Part shown: piece after piece, positions 12,539 through 19,499 of the stretch
Numbering within the stretch: position 1 is the first letter of the stretch
Layout of the letters: each line of letters starts with the position of its first letter
The notes under the pieces: generated by a model
Seen by the model: only the letters and a program-made list of their open reading frames with translations
What the model was told of the DNA's origin: nothing
Database searches by the model: none
Translations under genes and position numbers: made by a program
Assembly: GCA_035508795.1 (NCBI GenBank)
Contig: DATJMJ010000052.1
Coordinates: 1-20,309, forward strand
Length of the DNA: 20,309 nucleotides
Reading direction: 5' to 3'
From: DATJMJ01 sp035508795
GTDB taxonomy: Bacteria > Actinomycetota > Acidimicrobiia > Acidimicrobiales > Palsa-688

Positions 12539-13662
12539 GCTCGGCGAGGGGAGACCCGGCAAAACGGACCGGGGCCGAGGTCCGGGGGGACGGCCTGGGC
12601 TCGCTGGTGGGACAGCGCGACGCCACGAAAGCCTTGCGCGCTGCGGCGGCCAAACCGGTCCATGCGTACCTGTTCGTCGGGCCACCCGGGACGGGGAAGC
12701 TGACGGCGGCCAAGGCTTTCGCGGCGATGCTGCTTTGCCCCTCGAGGGGGGGCGACGGTTGCGAGGTGTGCAGGCGCGTCGCCGAAGGCAAGCACCCCGA
12801 TGTCACCGTCCTCGAGCGCGAGGGCGCGGCCCTCTCGGTCGACCAAGCTCGTGAGGTCGTGCGGGTGGCGGCCCGAAGCTCGGTCGAGGGAGGCCGCTCC
12901 GTGGTCATACTCCCTGACCTGCACCTCGCCGGAGAAGCAGTCCCCGCGCTCCTGAAGACGGTCGAAGAACCCGCCGGGCCGGTCGTTTTCATCGGGTTGG
13001 CGGACTTCGTCCCCCGCGAGCTGGTGACGATCGCCAGCCGGTGCGTGCGGGTAGATTTCCGCCCGCTTACCGACGACGAGGTAACCGAGGCGCTCGTGGC
13101 CGACGGTGTCGCTGCCGAACAGGCAAGCCTCGTCGCGTCAATAGCAGGAGGCAGGCTCGACCGAGCCAGGCTCCTCGCTTCGGACCCCGGTGCCGAAGCC
13201 CGCCGTCGGGCATGGGAGGCGGTCCCGATGCGCCTCGACGGGAGCGGGGCGACGATCTCGGTCCTCGCCGACGAGCTGGTGGAGCTCTTGCGTGAGAGCT
13301 CGGCGCCCTTGTCGGACCGCCAAGAAGCCGAGGCAGCCGCACTCGCGGCACGGACGGCGGCAGAAGTTGGTGGCGTGCCAGGCCGCGCCGCGCAGGCCTT
13401 TGCCCGGGCCGAAGCGCGTGACCTGGACGAGCGTCACCGGCGTGAACAGCGTCGCCAGAGGACAGACGAGCTCCGGACGGGCCTCGCCGCCCTTGCGCGC
13501 GCCTACCGCGACAGGGCGGCCGCGGGCGCGATGGCGGCCGACCGGGCGGCTACGGCAGTGGCGCTGATCGACGAACTTTCATCCGACCTGGCGTTCAACC
13601 CGGGTGAGCAGTTGGCGCTCCAGGCGCTCTTTGTCCGCCTGGACAGGGTTGCTTCGGGCTAG
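12535..13662 (+). CDS. holB: DNA polymerase III delta-prime subunit
   Basis: A 375-residue AAA+ clamp-loader protein. It opens after an N-terminal tail with LGSLVGQRDATKALRAA, followed by YLFVGPPGTGKLT (Walker A-like, residues 49-57, Leu instead of Ser/Thr after the Lys, so nucleotide binding is doubtful, as is normal for delta-prime). VVILPDLHLAGEAVPALLKTVEEP matches the conserved sensor helix (LLKTLEEP type), and SRCVRVDFRPL is the usual end of the AAA+ core. The zinc module shows only Cys68, Cys76 and Cys79; the expected fourth cysteine is Val82. Residues after 260 form an Ala/Arg/Glu-rich helical domain. It overlaps tmk by four bases. It is convergent with the secreted protein gene, with an inverted-repeat cluster between them. 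Confidence 0.92.
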   Translation: MSSARGDPAKRTGAEVRGDGLGSLVGQRDATKALRAAAAKPVHAYLFVGPPGTGKLTAAKAFAAMLLCPSRGGDGCEVCRRVAEGKHPDVTVLEREGAALSVDQAREVVRVAARSSVEGGRSVVILPDLHLAGEAVPALLKTVEEPAGPVVFIGLADFVPRELVTIASRCVRVDFRPLTDDEVTEALVADGVAAEQASLVASIAGGRLDRARLLASDPGAEARRRAWEAVPMRLDGSGATISVLADELVELLRESSAPLSDRQEAEAAALAARTAAEVGGVPGRAAQAFARAEARDLDERHRREQRRQRTDELRTGLAALARAYRDRAAAGAMAADRAATAVALIDELSSDLAFNPGEQLALQALFVRLDRVASG

Positions 13663-13727
13663 CACCGGCCCTTTGCCGCCACGGATAGGTGGCCGCCCCA
13701 GGCGCGTCGTTGGTTGGTCAACGAGAC

Positions 13728-13770
13728 GAGCACCGCCGCAACTGGCAGGCTGCCAGCCGGGGCGGTGCTC
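13728..13770. terminator. Nested inverted repeat downstream of holB
   Basis: The outer stem is GAGCACCGCC (13728-13737) with GGCGGTGCTC (13761-13770), 10 bp perfect. Nested inside is CTGGCAG (13742-13748) with CTGCCAG (13750-13756). It lies between convergent genes and has no U-tract. It is probably a structured terminator working from the holB side or in both directions. Confidence 0.55.
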
Positions 13771-13792
13771 GGTCATCTCTGGCTCCGGCGCT

Positions 13793-13825
13793 GGCTCAGG
13801 ACCGCATCCGTGCCGGTCCTGAGCC
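13793..13825. terminator. 12-bp perfect hairpin between convergent genes
   Basis: GGCTCAGGACCG (13793-13804) pairs perfectly with CGGTCCTGAGCC (13814-13825) across a nine-base loop. This is the strongest simple hairpin seen in the window, and it sits in the convergent gap, so a bidirectional terminator is the likeliest role. No poly-U follows on either strand. Confidence 0.6.
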
Positions 13826-13829
13826 CCGG

Positions 13830-13848
13830 AGGTAAGTGTTACTTACCT
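13830..13848. repeat. 8-bp inverted repeat over the end of the secreted-protein gene
   Basis: AGGTAAGT (13830-13837) and ACTTACCT (13841-13848) are perfect arms around GTT. The right arm includes the leftward stop codon (TTA at 13843-13845). This is the third consecutive inverted repeat of the gap. Confidence 0.6.
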
Positions 13849-14793
13849 GCCGTGGTGCCGGGAGCCGGGCCCGCCGCCACCGTTACCTCCCCCGCCGCTA
13901 CCTCCGCCGCCTCCCTGACCCCATCCAGAGCCTCCGCCGCCGGAGCCACCCCCGCTACCGGGGCCGCCGCCACCGCTGCTGTAGCCGCGGTGATGGCGGG
14001 ACGGAGCAGTTATGTCGACCAGGAACGCAGTCACAGTCGTGGTCCCGCTCTGCTCAACCAAAGCTGTTACCACGTCCCCCGATTGGACGGTGGGTGAGTG
14101 CGTAAACAACTCGAGGTACTTCGTCGTGCTCGTGACGTTGACGGTCACCGTCGTGTCCTTGAGGACTGGGATCGTCGAGCTGGTGCTCGTCAGGGTGAAC
14201 CCTGTTGACGCCGGGGCCGGCGACGTGGCCACCGTGCCCTTGACCAGGACAGAGGGGATCACGACCGACTTGGCTTCGATCCTGCGGTCCCTGGTCCTAC
14301 CTGTCGCAACGACTTCCTCGCCAGCCAGGACGTTACCGATACCAGGGGAGCTCACCCCGGGCTGGCGGTACTTGGTAGACGAGCTGACCTGGACGGTCCA
14401 GGTCCTGCGCCCCGAGAGCTGGGTAATAGTGAAGCTGGTGGAGCTGAGCGTGCTGGCCGGCGACGTAAGCACTATGCCTGTCTCCGAAGTGCTCCGGAAG
14501 CCACGGAAGAAACCTGGCCCGAAGCCACCGCCGCCACCGCCCTTGCCCTTGTTACCGAAACCGGGTGCGGATACCGGCCCTTGCCCACGCCCGTGACCAC
14601 CCTTGCCTTGGTGCGCTGCCGTCACTGTGGCAGCGCTCGCGGCAGTCGCTCCTTGAACGGGCAGGACAACCGCCATGCAGGACGCGACCGCCATGCAGAG
14701 TGCGAACCGGACGGTCTTCCAGCTCATTGGCAACCGCAGGCCTCCTCTTGTCCGACGGGCCGGCTGGGCCTCGCCTGCCGTTATGGCTGACAT
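13843..14793 (-). CDS. Secreted glycine-rich protein with two DUF5666-like repeats
   Basis: A 316-residue exported protein. A basic N-terminus and hydrophobic segment (ALCMAVASCMAVVLPVQGATAASA, about 31-54) form a signal peptide, with cleavage likely after TAASA. A Gly/His/Lys-rich stretch follows, then two beta-rich repeats of about 75 residues: one from SETGIVLTSPASTLSSTSFT to AKSVVIPS, the other from VKGTVATSPAPASTGFT to AFLVDI. Each has a threonine/valine-rich strand set ending in SSTKY or TSTTKYLE and a GEEVVATG/GDVVTALV step, the pattern of DUF5666. The last ~50 residues are almost all Gly/Ser with terminal HHGR. No enzyme motif is seen; an extracytoplasmic or wall-associated role is inferred. 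ATG 14793 has an excellent ribosome binding site (AAAGGGAGGG on the minus strand, about 14799-14808). Confidence 0.8.
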   Translation of the reverse strand: MSAITAGEAQPARRTRGGLRLPMSWKTVRFALCMAVASCMAVVLPVQGATAASAATVTAAHQGKGGHGRGQGPVSAPGFGNKGKGGGGGGFGPGFFRGFRSTSETGIVLTSPASTLSSTSFTITQLSGRRTWTVQVSSSTKYRQPGVSSPGIGNVLAGEEVVATGRTRDRRIEAKSVVIPSVLVKGTVATSPAPASTGFTLTSTSSTIPVLKDTTVTVNVTSTTKYLELFTHSPTVQSGDVVTALVEQSGTTTVTAFLVDITAPSRHHRGYSSGGGGPGSGGGSGGGGSGWGQGGGGGSGGGGNGGGGPGSRHHGR

Positions 14794-14906
14794 GTCGTCC
14801 CTCCCTTTGTTTTGGCGTCACCCGGCGGGCGCGCACGTGATGGGGTCACAACATCAGCTACCGAGCTACAGGTGATTCTTTCGGCGAGGGTTGCCCCACG
14901 CATGAG

Positions 14907-14924
14907 CAAAGTGTGATGACTTTG
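14907..14924. promoter_or_regulatory. 18-bp interrupted palindrome upstream of the secreted-protein gene
   Basis: CAAAGT (14907-14912), spacer GTGATG, ACTTTG (14919-14924). The shape and size suit a dimeric regulator site. It lies about 115 bases before the secreted-protein start and 30 bases past the end of the adenosine-specific kinase gene, so a role as operator or as part of a terminator cannot be separated by reading alone. Confidence 0.4.
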
Positions 14925-14955
14925 TGAACCCGGGCGACCGCGGTGCCGAGGCCCA

Positions 14956-15438
14956 TTAGAGCTTGTAGCCGATCGTGCGTAGCAATTCCTTGCGTACGCT
15001 GGCGTCCTGCTCGGTCTCGACCCCGAGCGGGGAACCTCCGTCGATGACCCCGAGCACTGCGCGGCCTTCTTCGGTTTCCGCCACCACGACCGAGAGCGGG
15101 TTGGCGGTAGCGCAAAAGATGTGGCAGACCTCGGGGACTTGCTTGACCGCATTGAGCACGTTCACTGGGAACGCCTCGCGCATGAACACGATGAAGCTGT
15201 GACCGGCGCCTATCCGGAGCGCATTGAGAGCCGCAAGGTCTGTGAGGCCGTCGTCGTTGCCGGAACGGCGCACCAGTCGGGGACCGGAAGCCTCGCAGAA
15301 GGCCAGGCCGAAGCGGATGTGAGGGGACGACCCTGCGAGGGTTTCGTGTATGTCTTCAACTGTTTTTATGAAGTGGCTCTGGCCGAGGACCAGGTTCAAG
15401 CCCTCCGGGTTTTCGACCGGTACCACGAGCAGCTCCAC
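14956..15438 (-). CDS. Adenosine-specific kinase family protein (PF04008/DUF355)
   Basis: A 160-residue protein that matches the whole length of the small family named adenosine specific kinase, known mainly from archaea and thermophilic bacteria. The recognisable stretches are LNLVLGQSHFIKTVEDIHE, FGLAFCEASGPRLVR, SGNDDGL, IGAGHSFIVFMREAFPVNVL, FCATANPLSVVVAETEEGR and GVIDGGSPLGVETEQD. The archaeal member is a compact alpha/beta protein; the enzymatic assignment in the family is thinly supported, so the reaction should be read as tentative. The GTG at 15436-15438 is forced: an in-frame stop lies just upstream. GGTGAAAG gives a modest ribosome binding site. It follows the MFS gene on the same strand, 89 bases away, so co-transcription is possible. 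Confidence 0.9.
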   Translation of the reverse strand: MELLVVPVENPEGLNLVLGQSHFIKTVEDIHETLAGSSPHIRFGLAFCEASGPRLVRRSGNDDGLTDLAALNALRIGAGHSFIVFMREAFPVNVLNAVKQVPEVCHIFCATANPLSVVVAETEEGRAVLGVIDGGSPLGVETEQDASVRKELLRTIGYKL

Positions 15439-15527
15439 GGCGTCATTCTTTCACCGTGCTGGGCCGGCTCGCGGGGCCGGGCGCCCGGGGCGCGCGGGGC
15501 GCGCGGCGTCGGGGCTCTCGCCGCCCT

Positions 15528-17510
15528 CTAGAGGACCACGCGACCTCGCGCAAGCCCGCCCGCGCGCCGCACAAGGCAGCTTGCGGTCGCAGCGACGACG
15601 ACCAAAGTGGCCAAGATCCCGATTGCCCAGGCCGGCCAAGGGCCGGGGAGCTCTGGGCTCGTCGGGCCCGGCACCGTAGTCACCTGGTGGACGCCGCTCA
15701 CTGCGACGACATGCCATCCGGTTGGGGCCTTGCGCAGGGTTATCACCCCTCCCACAACGGGCGGCGCCCGAGTGCCCCGGGGGCGCTCGACGGTGAAAAA
15801 TACCGTTGCCGTCCGCGCCACCAGGCTGCTCCGGCCCACCGCTATGCGTGTAAAGGCTTCTTCTTTCCGGGTGCCGGGAGCGACCAGGGCACGAGCGAGA
15901 GCCGGCGGGCCCAGCTTGGCAGCCTGGTCGATCGACGCCTGGCTGCCGCTCGAAGCGGTGGAGCCGGCAATGTCGAAGAGCCAGTCCTGGGCGGCGCCCG
16001 ATGGCCGTTGCTGACCCGACCCGGCGGTTAGGACGACGGCGAAGGTCGCCCCCAGAAGCAACAACACTGCGCTCAACCCGACAACGAAGTTGCGCCGTAG
16101 CCGGGTGTACTGCACGGCGGCGGCAGTCGCCGGCACCCCGGCCTTCCCTGCCGGCTCGCCACCGGCCGGCTCCGAAGTTGCCGCCCCGCCGGCCAGCTCC
16201 GAAGTTGCCGGTCCGCTCGATAGCTCGGTCGTCGCCCCGGCTGCCTCAGCTGTTCCCAGCGCTGCGCCCCTTGTCTCTGGCATATAACGCCAGACGAGGA
16301 AGGCGGCGGGGAGGGCGAACAGCATGAGCAAAGTGAGCGTGTCGCCGATGTTGCCGATAGCACCGCGGTAGGGGTCTCCCAGGACGCCGACCATGGCCGG
16401 GCCGAGCGCGGAGCCGGCTACGGCGAACCAGTTGCGGATCCACGAGGACGCTTGCGCCCGGATGTGGGTCGGGAAAAGCTCGGTCGCGAAGGCGGAGAGC
16501 ACGGGGCCGGCGCCGAGCCCGAAAAATACCGCCACGGCCAGCAGGAGCGGGCTTGCGAAGCCCGTGCCGCTCTGGAAAAGGCCTACACCAGCGAAGACGG
16601 TGCAGACGATGTACCCGATGGCGGTGGGCCTCCGGCCATAGCGGTCCATCAGGCGCCCGCACGTGTAGTAACCGAACAGCCCTGCTCCGTAGGCAAAAAT
16701 CACGTAAGTAGCGACTTGCCCTGTGCTCAGGCCCCGCTGACGCTCCGCATAGTAGGCCCACCAGGCCACGGCTGCAGATGTCGGCAGGGTTTGTAGGAGG
16801 GACACCAGGCCAACGAGCACGAGCCGGCCGCGGTAGGGAGGTAGCCACGGGCCGAGCAGCGGCTCTCGGGGTGGCTGGGAGCCGGCGGAGCGCCGGTGCC
16901 GCTGCGCTTCGAACATTGCCGTTTCCGGCAGGCGCCGGCGGGCAACGCCAACCACCAGCAGTGGGATGACCCCGACGAGGTAGAAGAGACGCCAGCCAAG
17001 GACCGTGCCCTGAAGGCCGGCCGCAAGGAAGAGCGCAACGACGACGCCCCCGAGCGGCCCGAAGGTGAGCAACCCGCCAAGGGCGCGCCCACGGCGTTCT
17101 TTGGGGAAAACCTCGACCAACATCGTGACTGCCACCCCGAACTCAGCCCCGATGAAAACCTGTGCCCCGAACTGGAGGACGGCGAACGAGGGCAGGTCCC
17201 AAGCCAGTGCCGTAGCTGCCGTGAAAATGGTGTAGCCGATGACCGTCAGCAGCAGGAGCGGGCGCCGGCCCGACCGGTCGGCTTGGCGGGCAACAAAGAA
17301 AGCCACGAACTGGCCGAGCGCAATTGGGATATGGGCCACCCCGAGGGCCGTGACGCTGGCGTGGAAGCTGTCCTGGATCTGGGGCAGGAGCAGTGCGGCG
17401 ATCTGAGCGTCGTAACCGTCGAAGAACGCCGCCGACACCAGCAGCGCGAAGACGAGCCCTAACTGGGGCTGGGGCTGGGGCTGGCGTTGGGGTTGGGGTT
17501 GGGGTTGCAC
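15528..17510 (-). CDS. MFS transporter with an extracytoplasmic C-terminal extension
   Basis: A 660-residue protein. Residues ~17-415 are a complete 12-helix major facilitator of the metabolite/aromatic-acid:H+ symporter kind: FFDGYDAQIAALLLPQI in helix 1, ADRSGRRPLLLL between helices 2 and 3, and its echo MDRYGRRPTAIGY between 8 and 9. The normal protein would end near YMPETRGAALG. Instead a linker with 9-residue repeats (TSELAGGAA, TSEPAGGEP) leads to a 13th membrane helix (FVVGLSAVLLLLGATFAVVLTAG). A soluble region of about 125 residues follows (including AAQDWLFDIAGS, RTATVFFTVERP, GWHVVAVSGVHQV), and then a last helix (AWAIGILATLVVVAATASCL). The extra domain is not recognised. The GTG at 17510 lies inside a hexamer repeat; no ATG is in frame between it and the upstream stop. 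Confidence 0.85.
   Translation of the reverse strand: MQPQPQPQRQPQPQPQLGLVFALLVSAAFFDGYDAQIAALLLPQIQDSFHASVTALGVAHIPIALGQFVAFFVARQADRSGRRPLLLLTVIGYTIFTAATALAWDLPSFAVLQFGAQVFIGAEFGVAVTMLVEVFPKERRGRALGGLLTFGPLGGVVVALFLAAGLQGTVLGWRLFYLVGVIPLLVVGVARRRLPETAMFEAQRHRRSAGSQPPREPLLGPWLPPYRGRLVLVGLVSLLQTLPTSAAVAWWAYYAERQRGLSTGQVATYVIFAYGAGLFGYYTCGRLMDRYGRRPTAIGYIVCTVFAGVGLFQSGTGFASPLLLAVAVFFGLGAGPVLSAFATELFPTHIRAQASSWIRNWFAVAGSALGPAMVGVLGDPYRGAIGNIGDTLTLLMLFALPAAFLVWRYMPETRGAALGTAEAAGATTELSSGPATSELAGGAATSEPAGGEPAGKAGVPATAAAVQYTRLRRNFVVGLSAVLLLLGATFAVVLTAGSGQQRPSGAAQDWLFDIAGSTASSGSQASIDQAAKLGPPALARALVAPGTRKEEAFTRIAVGRSSLVARTATVFFTVERPRGTRAPPVVGGVITLRKAPTGWHVVAVSGVHQVTTVPGPTSPELPGPWPAWAIGILATLVVVAATASCLVRRAGGLARGRVVL
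16171..16251 (-). repeat. Three 27-bp repeats in the MFS linker
   Basis: TCCGAAGTTGCCG recurs at 16171 and 16198, and a diverged copy (TCGGTCGTCGCC) starts at 16225, exactly 27 bases apart each time. On the coding strand they encode nine-residue units of the form ATSELAGGx in the linker between the transporter body and the extra membrane helix. Confidence 0.8.
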
Positions 17511-17546
17511 CTGCGGCTGCGGCTGCGGCTGCGGTTGGGGCTGGTC
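17463..17546 (-). repeat. Hexanucleotide repeat tract over the MFS start, Gln-Pro repeat and G-quadruplex candidate
   Basis: Fourteen consecutive hexamers of the form YTGNNN on the plus strand: CTGGGG x3, CTGGCG, TTGGGG x3, TTGCAC, CTGCGG x4, TTGGGG, CTGGTC. In the leftward frame they encode alternating Gln-Pro before the first transporter helix, and the putative GTG start is in the TTGCAC unit. The plus strand from 17465 to 17504 has six runs of four G, so it can form G-quadruplexes in the template strand. Confidence 0.9.
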
Positions 17547-17681
17547 GCGCCGCCCATCACCAGTGCTCTTGGCGCTCCGGTCAGCATTTTGGGCCGTGAA
17601 GGGTCAACCGTACCAAGCCGGGAAATCAGATGGCGGTCGTGAAGGGGCAGCAACGAACGAAGTCACCGGCAGTCGTAGCGG

Positions 17682-17754
17682 CGCCCCCGGCAGGTCTCGA
17701 ACCTGCGGCCCGCCGCTTAGAAGGCGGCTGCTCTGTCCCCTGAGCTACGGGGGC
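17682..17754 (-). tRNA. tRNA-Arg (anticodon TCT)
   Basis: A 73-nt cloverleaf read on the minus strand. The acceptor arm is GCCCCCG (5', 17748-17754) with CGGGGGC (17683-17689) and discriminator G. The D-arm is GCTC/GAGC. The anticodon stem GCCGC/GCGGC closes the loop CTTCTAA, anticodon TCT (plus-strand AGA at 17719-17721). The T-arm is GCAGG TTCGAGA CCTGC. The CCA end is not encoded. It reads AGA codons, which are rare in such a GC-rich genome. Confidence 0.95.
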
Positions 17755-18191
17755 CGCTTCCGAAGGTAGCCGCCCAGGATGATGGTCTGGTCGGCATCTA
17801 TCTTCGGCGAGGGCCCTCCAGGGCATGGCCAAGGTCCCTCGACGCACTGCCGGGTGGGCGTCTTTCAGGGTATTTCTGCGCCGGGACCCTCGTGTGCAGT
17901 CTCGTGAGCGAGGGGGCGCGGCAGAGGCCGCTCGTTGCTTGCCGGGGGGTGCGCCGCCGGCCGAGGGTGGCCGGGCGGGGCCGCAGGTGGCCCGGCCGGG
18001 GGCTGGGAGTAGCCAAAAGGGATCGCACACCGGGCGCGATCGAACAAGCCGGGCGCGCTTCGACTGGATTAATCCGCACCAAACGCAACCGGCCAGCTGG
18101 AGCGCGACCAGTCTGCACGGCCCATTCGGGCCATCGCGGTAGATAATGCGATGCGGGGGCGTTATTTCCGCCGGACGACGGCGAAAACGCG
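17755..18191. other. 437-bp stretch with no recognised gene
   Basis: The gap lies between the 5' end of tRNA-Arg and the stop of the sigma gene. Open frames here have no recognisable composition or motif, and the longest ones run through the tRNA. Visible items are a 10-bp palindrome GGATTAATCC near 18066-18075, a GC-rich block (about 17910-18000) and the hairpin at 18165-18187. It must hold the tRNA-Arg promoter (leftward) on its left side. A small RNA cannot be excluded. Confidence 0.5.
18165..18187 (-). terminator. Candidate terminator of the sigma gene
   Basis: Stem CGCCG (18169-18173) / CGGCG (18179-18183) with loop GACGA, flanked by TTT and AAAA that can extend the pairing past one bulged C. 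It begins four bases after the sigma stop codon (TTA at 18192-18194). In the leftward direction the U-rich flank lies before the hairpin rather than after it, so efficiency is uncertain. Confidence 0.4.
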
Positions 18192-19145
18192 TTAGCTGGC
18201 CAGCAGGTCGCGGGTGTCGAACTTGGCCGAGGGGTGACGGAGCTTGGAAAGGGCGGCCCGTTCGATCTGACGGATCCTCTCTCTCGTCAAATGAAGGGTG
18301 GCCCCGACCTCTTCCAGCGTGCGCGGGTCGCCGCGGTCGAAGCCGAACCGCAGCCTGAGGACCTCCCGCTCGCGCTCGTCGAGCGTTTGGAGGAGCTTGT
18401 CTACTTCCCCGCTCAACATGGCGTCGGTGACGACCTCGAAGGGCGAGGGAGAGTTGAGGTCCGGCACGATGTCGCCGAGCTCGCTCTCACCGTCGCCGAC
18501 ATGGCTCTCGAGGCTGACCGGGTCGGCAGCATGGCGCAACAGGTCCACCACCTGCGACTCTGTGACACCGAGGGCCTTGGCAAGTTCGGCGAAGGTCGGC
18601 GCGGCCCCGGTGAGGTTTTCGAGTTGGCGCCTCACCCTGAGGAGACGCCTTACCTGGTCACCGGCGTGGACCGGGAGGCGGATGGTGCGCCCGGTGTTGT
18701 CGATGCCCCTGCTGATCGCCTGCTTGATCCACCAGGTCGCGTAAGTCGAGAACTTGAAGCCCTTGCGCCAGTCGAACTTGGTCACCGCGTGCATCAGCCC
18801 GAGGTTGCCCTCCTGGACGAGGTCGAGCAGGGGCAGATCCGACGACTGGTAACGCTTGGCGATCGACACGACGAGGCGGAGGTTGGACTTGATGAACTGT
18901 TCGGTAGCGGCGTCACCCTTTTGCGCGGTGCGTGTGAGCTGGCGTTTAACGGCTGCGCTGTGGTTGCCGTCACCGGCGAGCTCGTCCTTGGCGTCTTTCC
19001 CCGCCTGTATGAGCTGGGACAGGCGGAACTCGTCCTCCTTGGTGAGGAGGGGGTACTTGCCTATACCGTCCAGGTAGAGACGGACCAGGTCCTGCTCCTG
19101 GGTCTCGTTCCCCGTCCTGCTGCGCACTGCGTCCTTTCGGGCCAC
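18192..19145 (-). CDS. RNA polymerase sigma-70 factor, group 2 (RpoD/HrdB-like)
   Basis: A 317-residue sigma factor. Region 1.2 is DLVRLYLDGIGKYPLLTKED. Region 2 spans FIKSNLRLVVSIAKRYQ, LPLLDLVQEGNLGLMHAV and KFSTYATWWIKQAISR, followed by RTIRLPVH. Region 3 includes TFAELAKALGVTESQV. Region 4 carries LDEREREVLRLRFGF and the helix-turn-helix TLEEVGATLHLTRERIRQIE. It lacks the acidic region 1.1 and is shorter than principal sigmas, so it is most likely a group-2 alternative factor recognising near-consensus promoters. The GTG at 19143-19145 with AATAAGG just upstream is the start. It is transcribed divergently from tRNA-His, 94 bases apart. No anti-sigma gene lies next to it. Confidence 0.95.
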   Translation of the reverse strand: MARKDAVRSRTGNETQEQDLVRLYLDGIGKYPLLTKEDEFRLSQLIQAGKDAKDELAGDGNHSAAVKRQLTRTAQKGDAATEQFIKSNLRLVVSIAKRYQSSDLPLLDLVQEGNLGLMHAVTKFDWRKGFKFSTYATWWIKQAISRGIDNTGRTIRLPVHAGDQVRRLLRVRRQLENLTGAAPTFAELAKALGVTESQVVDLLRHAADPVSLESHVGDGESELGDIVPDLNSPSPFEVVTDAMLSGEVDKLLQTLDEREREVLRLRFGFDRGDPRTLEEVGATLHLTRERIRQIERAALSKLRHPSAKFDTRDLLAS

Positions 19146-19239
19146 CTTATTAACATTCGGCCGAACTGCCCCGTTTAGTTAGTTCCCCCACTGGCCAAAG
19201 TGCGCCAGCGTGCGCCTGTGCCAGACTGGGTGGTCCGCG

Positions 19240-19316
19240 GTGGCCGTAGCTCAGTTGGTTAGAGCGCCAGGTTGTGGCCCTGGAGGTCGGGGGTTCGAGT
19301 CCCCTCGGTCACCCCA
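19240..19316 (+). tRNA. tRNA-His (anticodon GTG), CCA encoded
   Basis: The acceptor GTGGCCG (19240-19246) pairs with CGGTCAC (19306-19312) with one G-U. The discriminator is C (19313) and CCA is encoded at 19314-19316. The base before the acceptor is G (19239), providing the G-1 that histidine tRNAs need opposite C73. The D-arm is GCTC AGTTGGTTA GAGC; the anticodon stem CCAGG/CCTGG closes the loop TTGTGGC, anticodon GTG; the T-loop is TTCGAGT. Confidence 0.96.
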
Positions 19317-19499
19317 AGTCCCGGGCGGTGAGCCGAATGGTGCCTCCTTTGTATACCTCTACCAGGCTATTTCGCCCGGCCGGCTAGCGGTGGGATATCG
19401 GGCCGGGGCGGTCGGGCGCAGCGGCTTGGGCTGGCCCGGGTGGCTACGCTTTGGGCGACGGGGGGACTCGCCCCCGGCGAAGGGGAAAGAGGGTACGCC

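Noticed and set aside
15456..16031. Rightward open frame of 191 codons opposite the MFS tail
   Set aside because: Considered because the MFS extension is odd, but the forward frame has no motif or helix pattern, while the leftward frame shows clean membrane helices and beta-like strands.
17463..17546. CRISPR or minisatellite array reading of the hexamer tract
   Set aside because: Units are six bases with no spacers, and the tract is in frame with the transporter; it is a simple repeat, not a CRISPR.
17626..18030. Leftward open frame of 134 codons covering the tRNA-Arg
   Set aside because: Part of it is the translated tRNA itself (VAQGTEQPPSKRRAAGS), a known artefact; nothing else in it looks like protein.
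18234..19178. Rightward open frame of 314 codons opposite the sigma gene
   Set aside because: It mirrors the sigma coding sequence; the leftward frame has all sigma regions 1.2 to 4.2.
17682..19316. tRNA-flanked genomic island
   Set aside because: Two tRNA genes frame the sigma factor, but no integrase, attachment-site repeat of a tRNA 3' end or change in base composition is visible.
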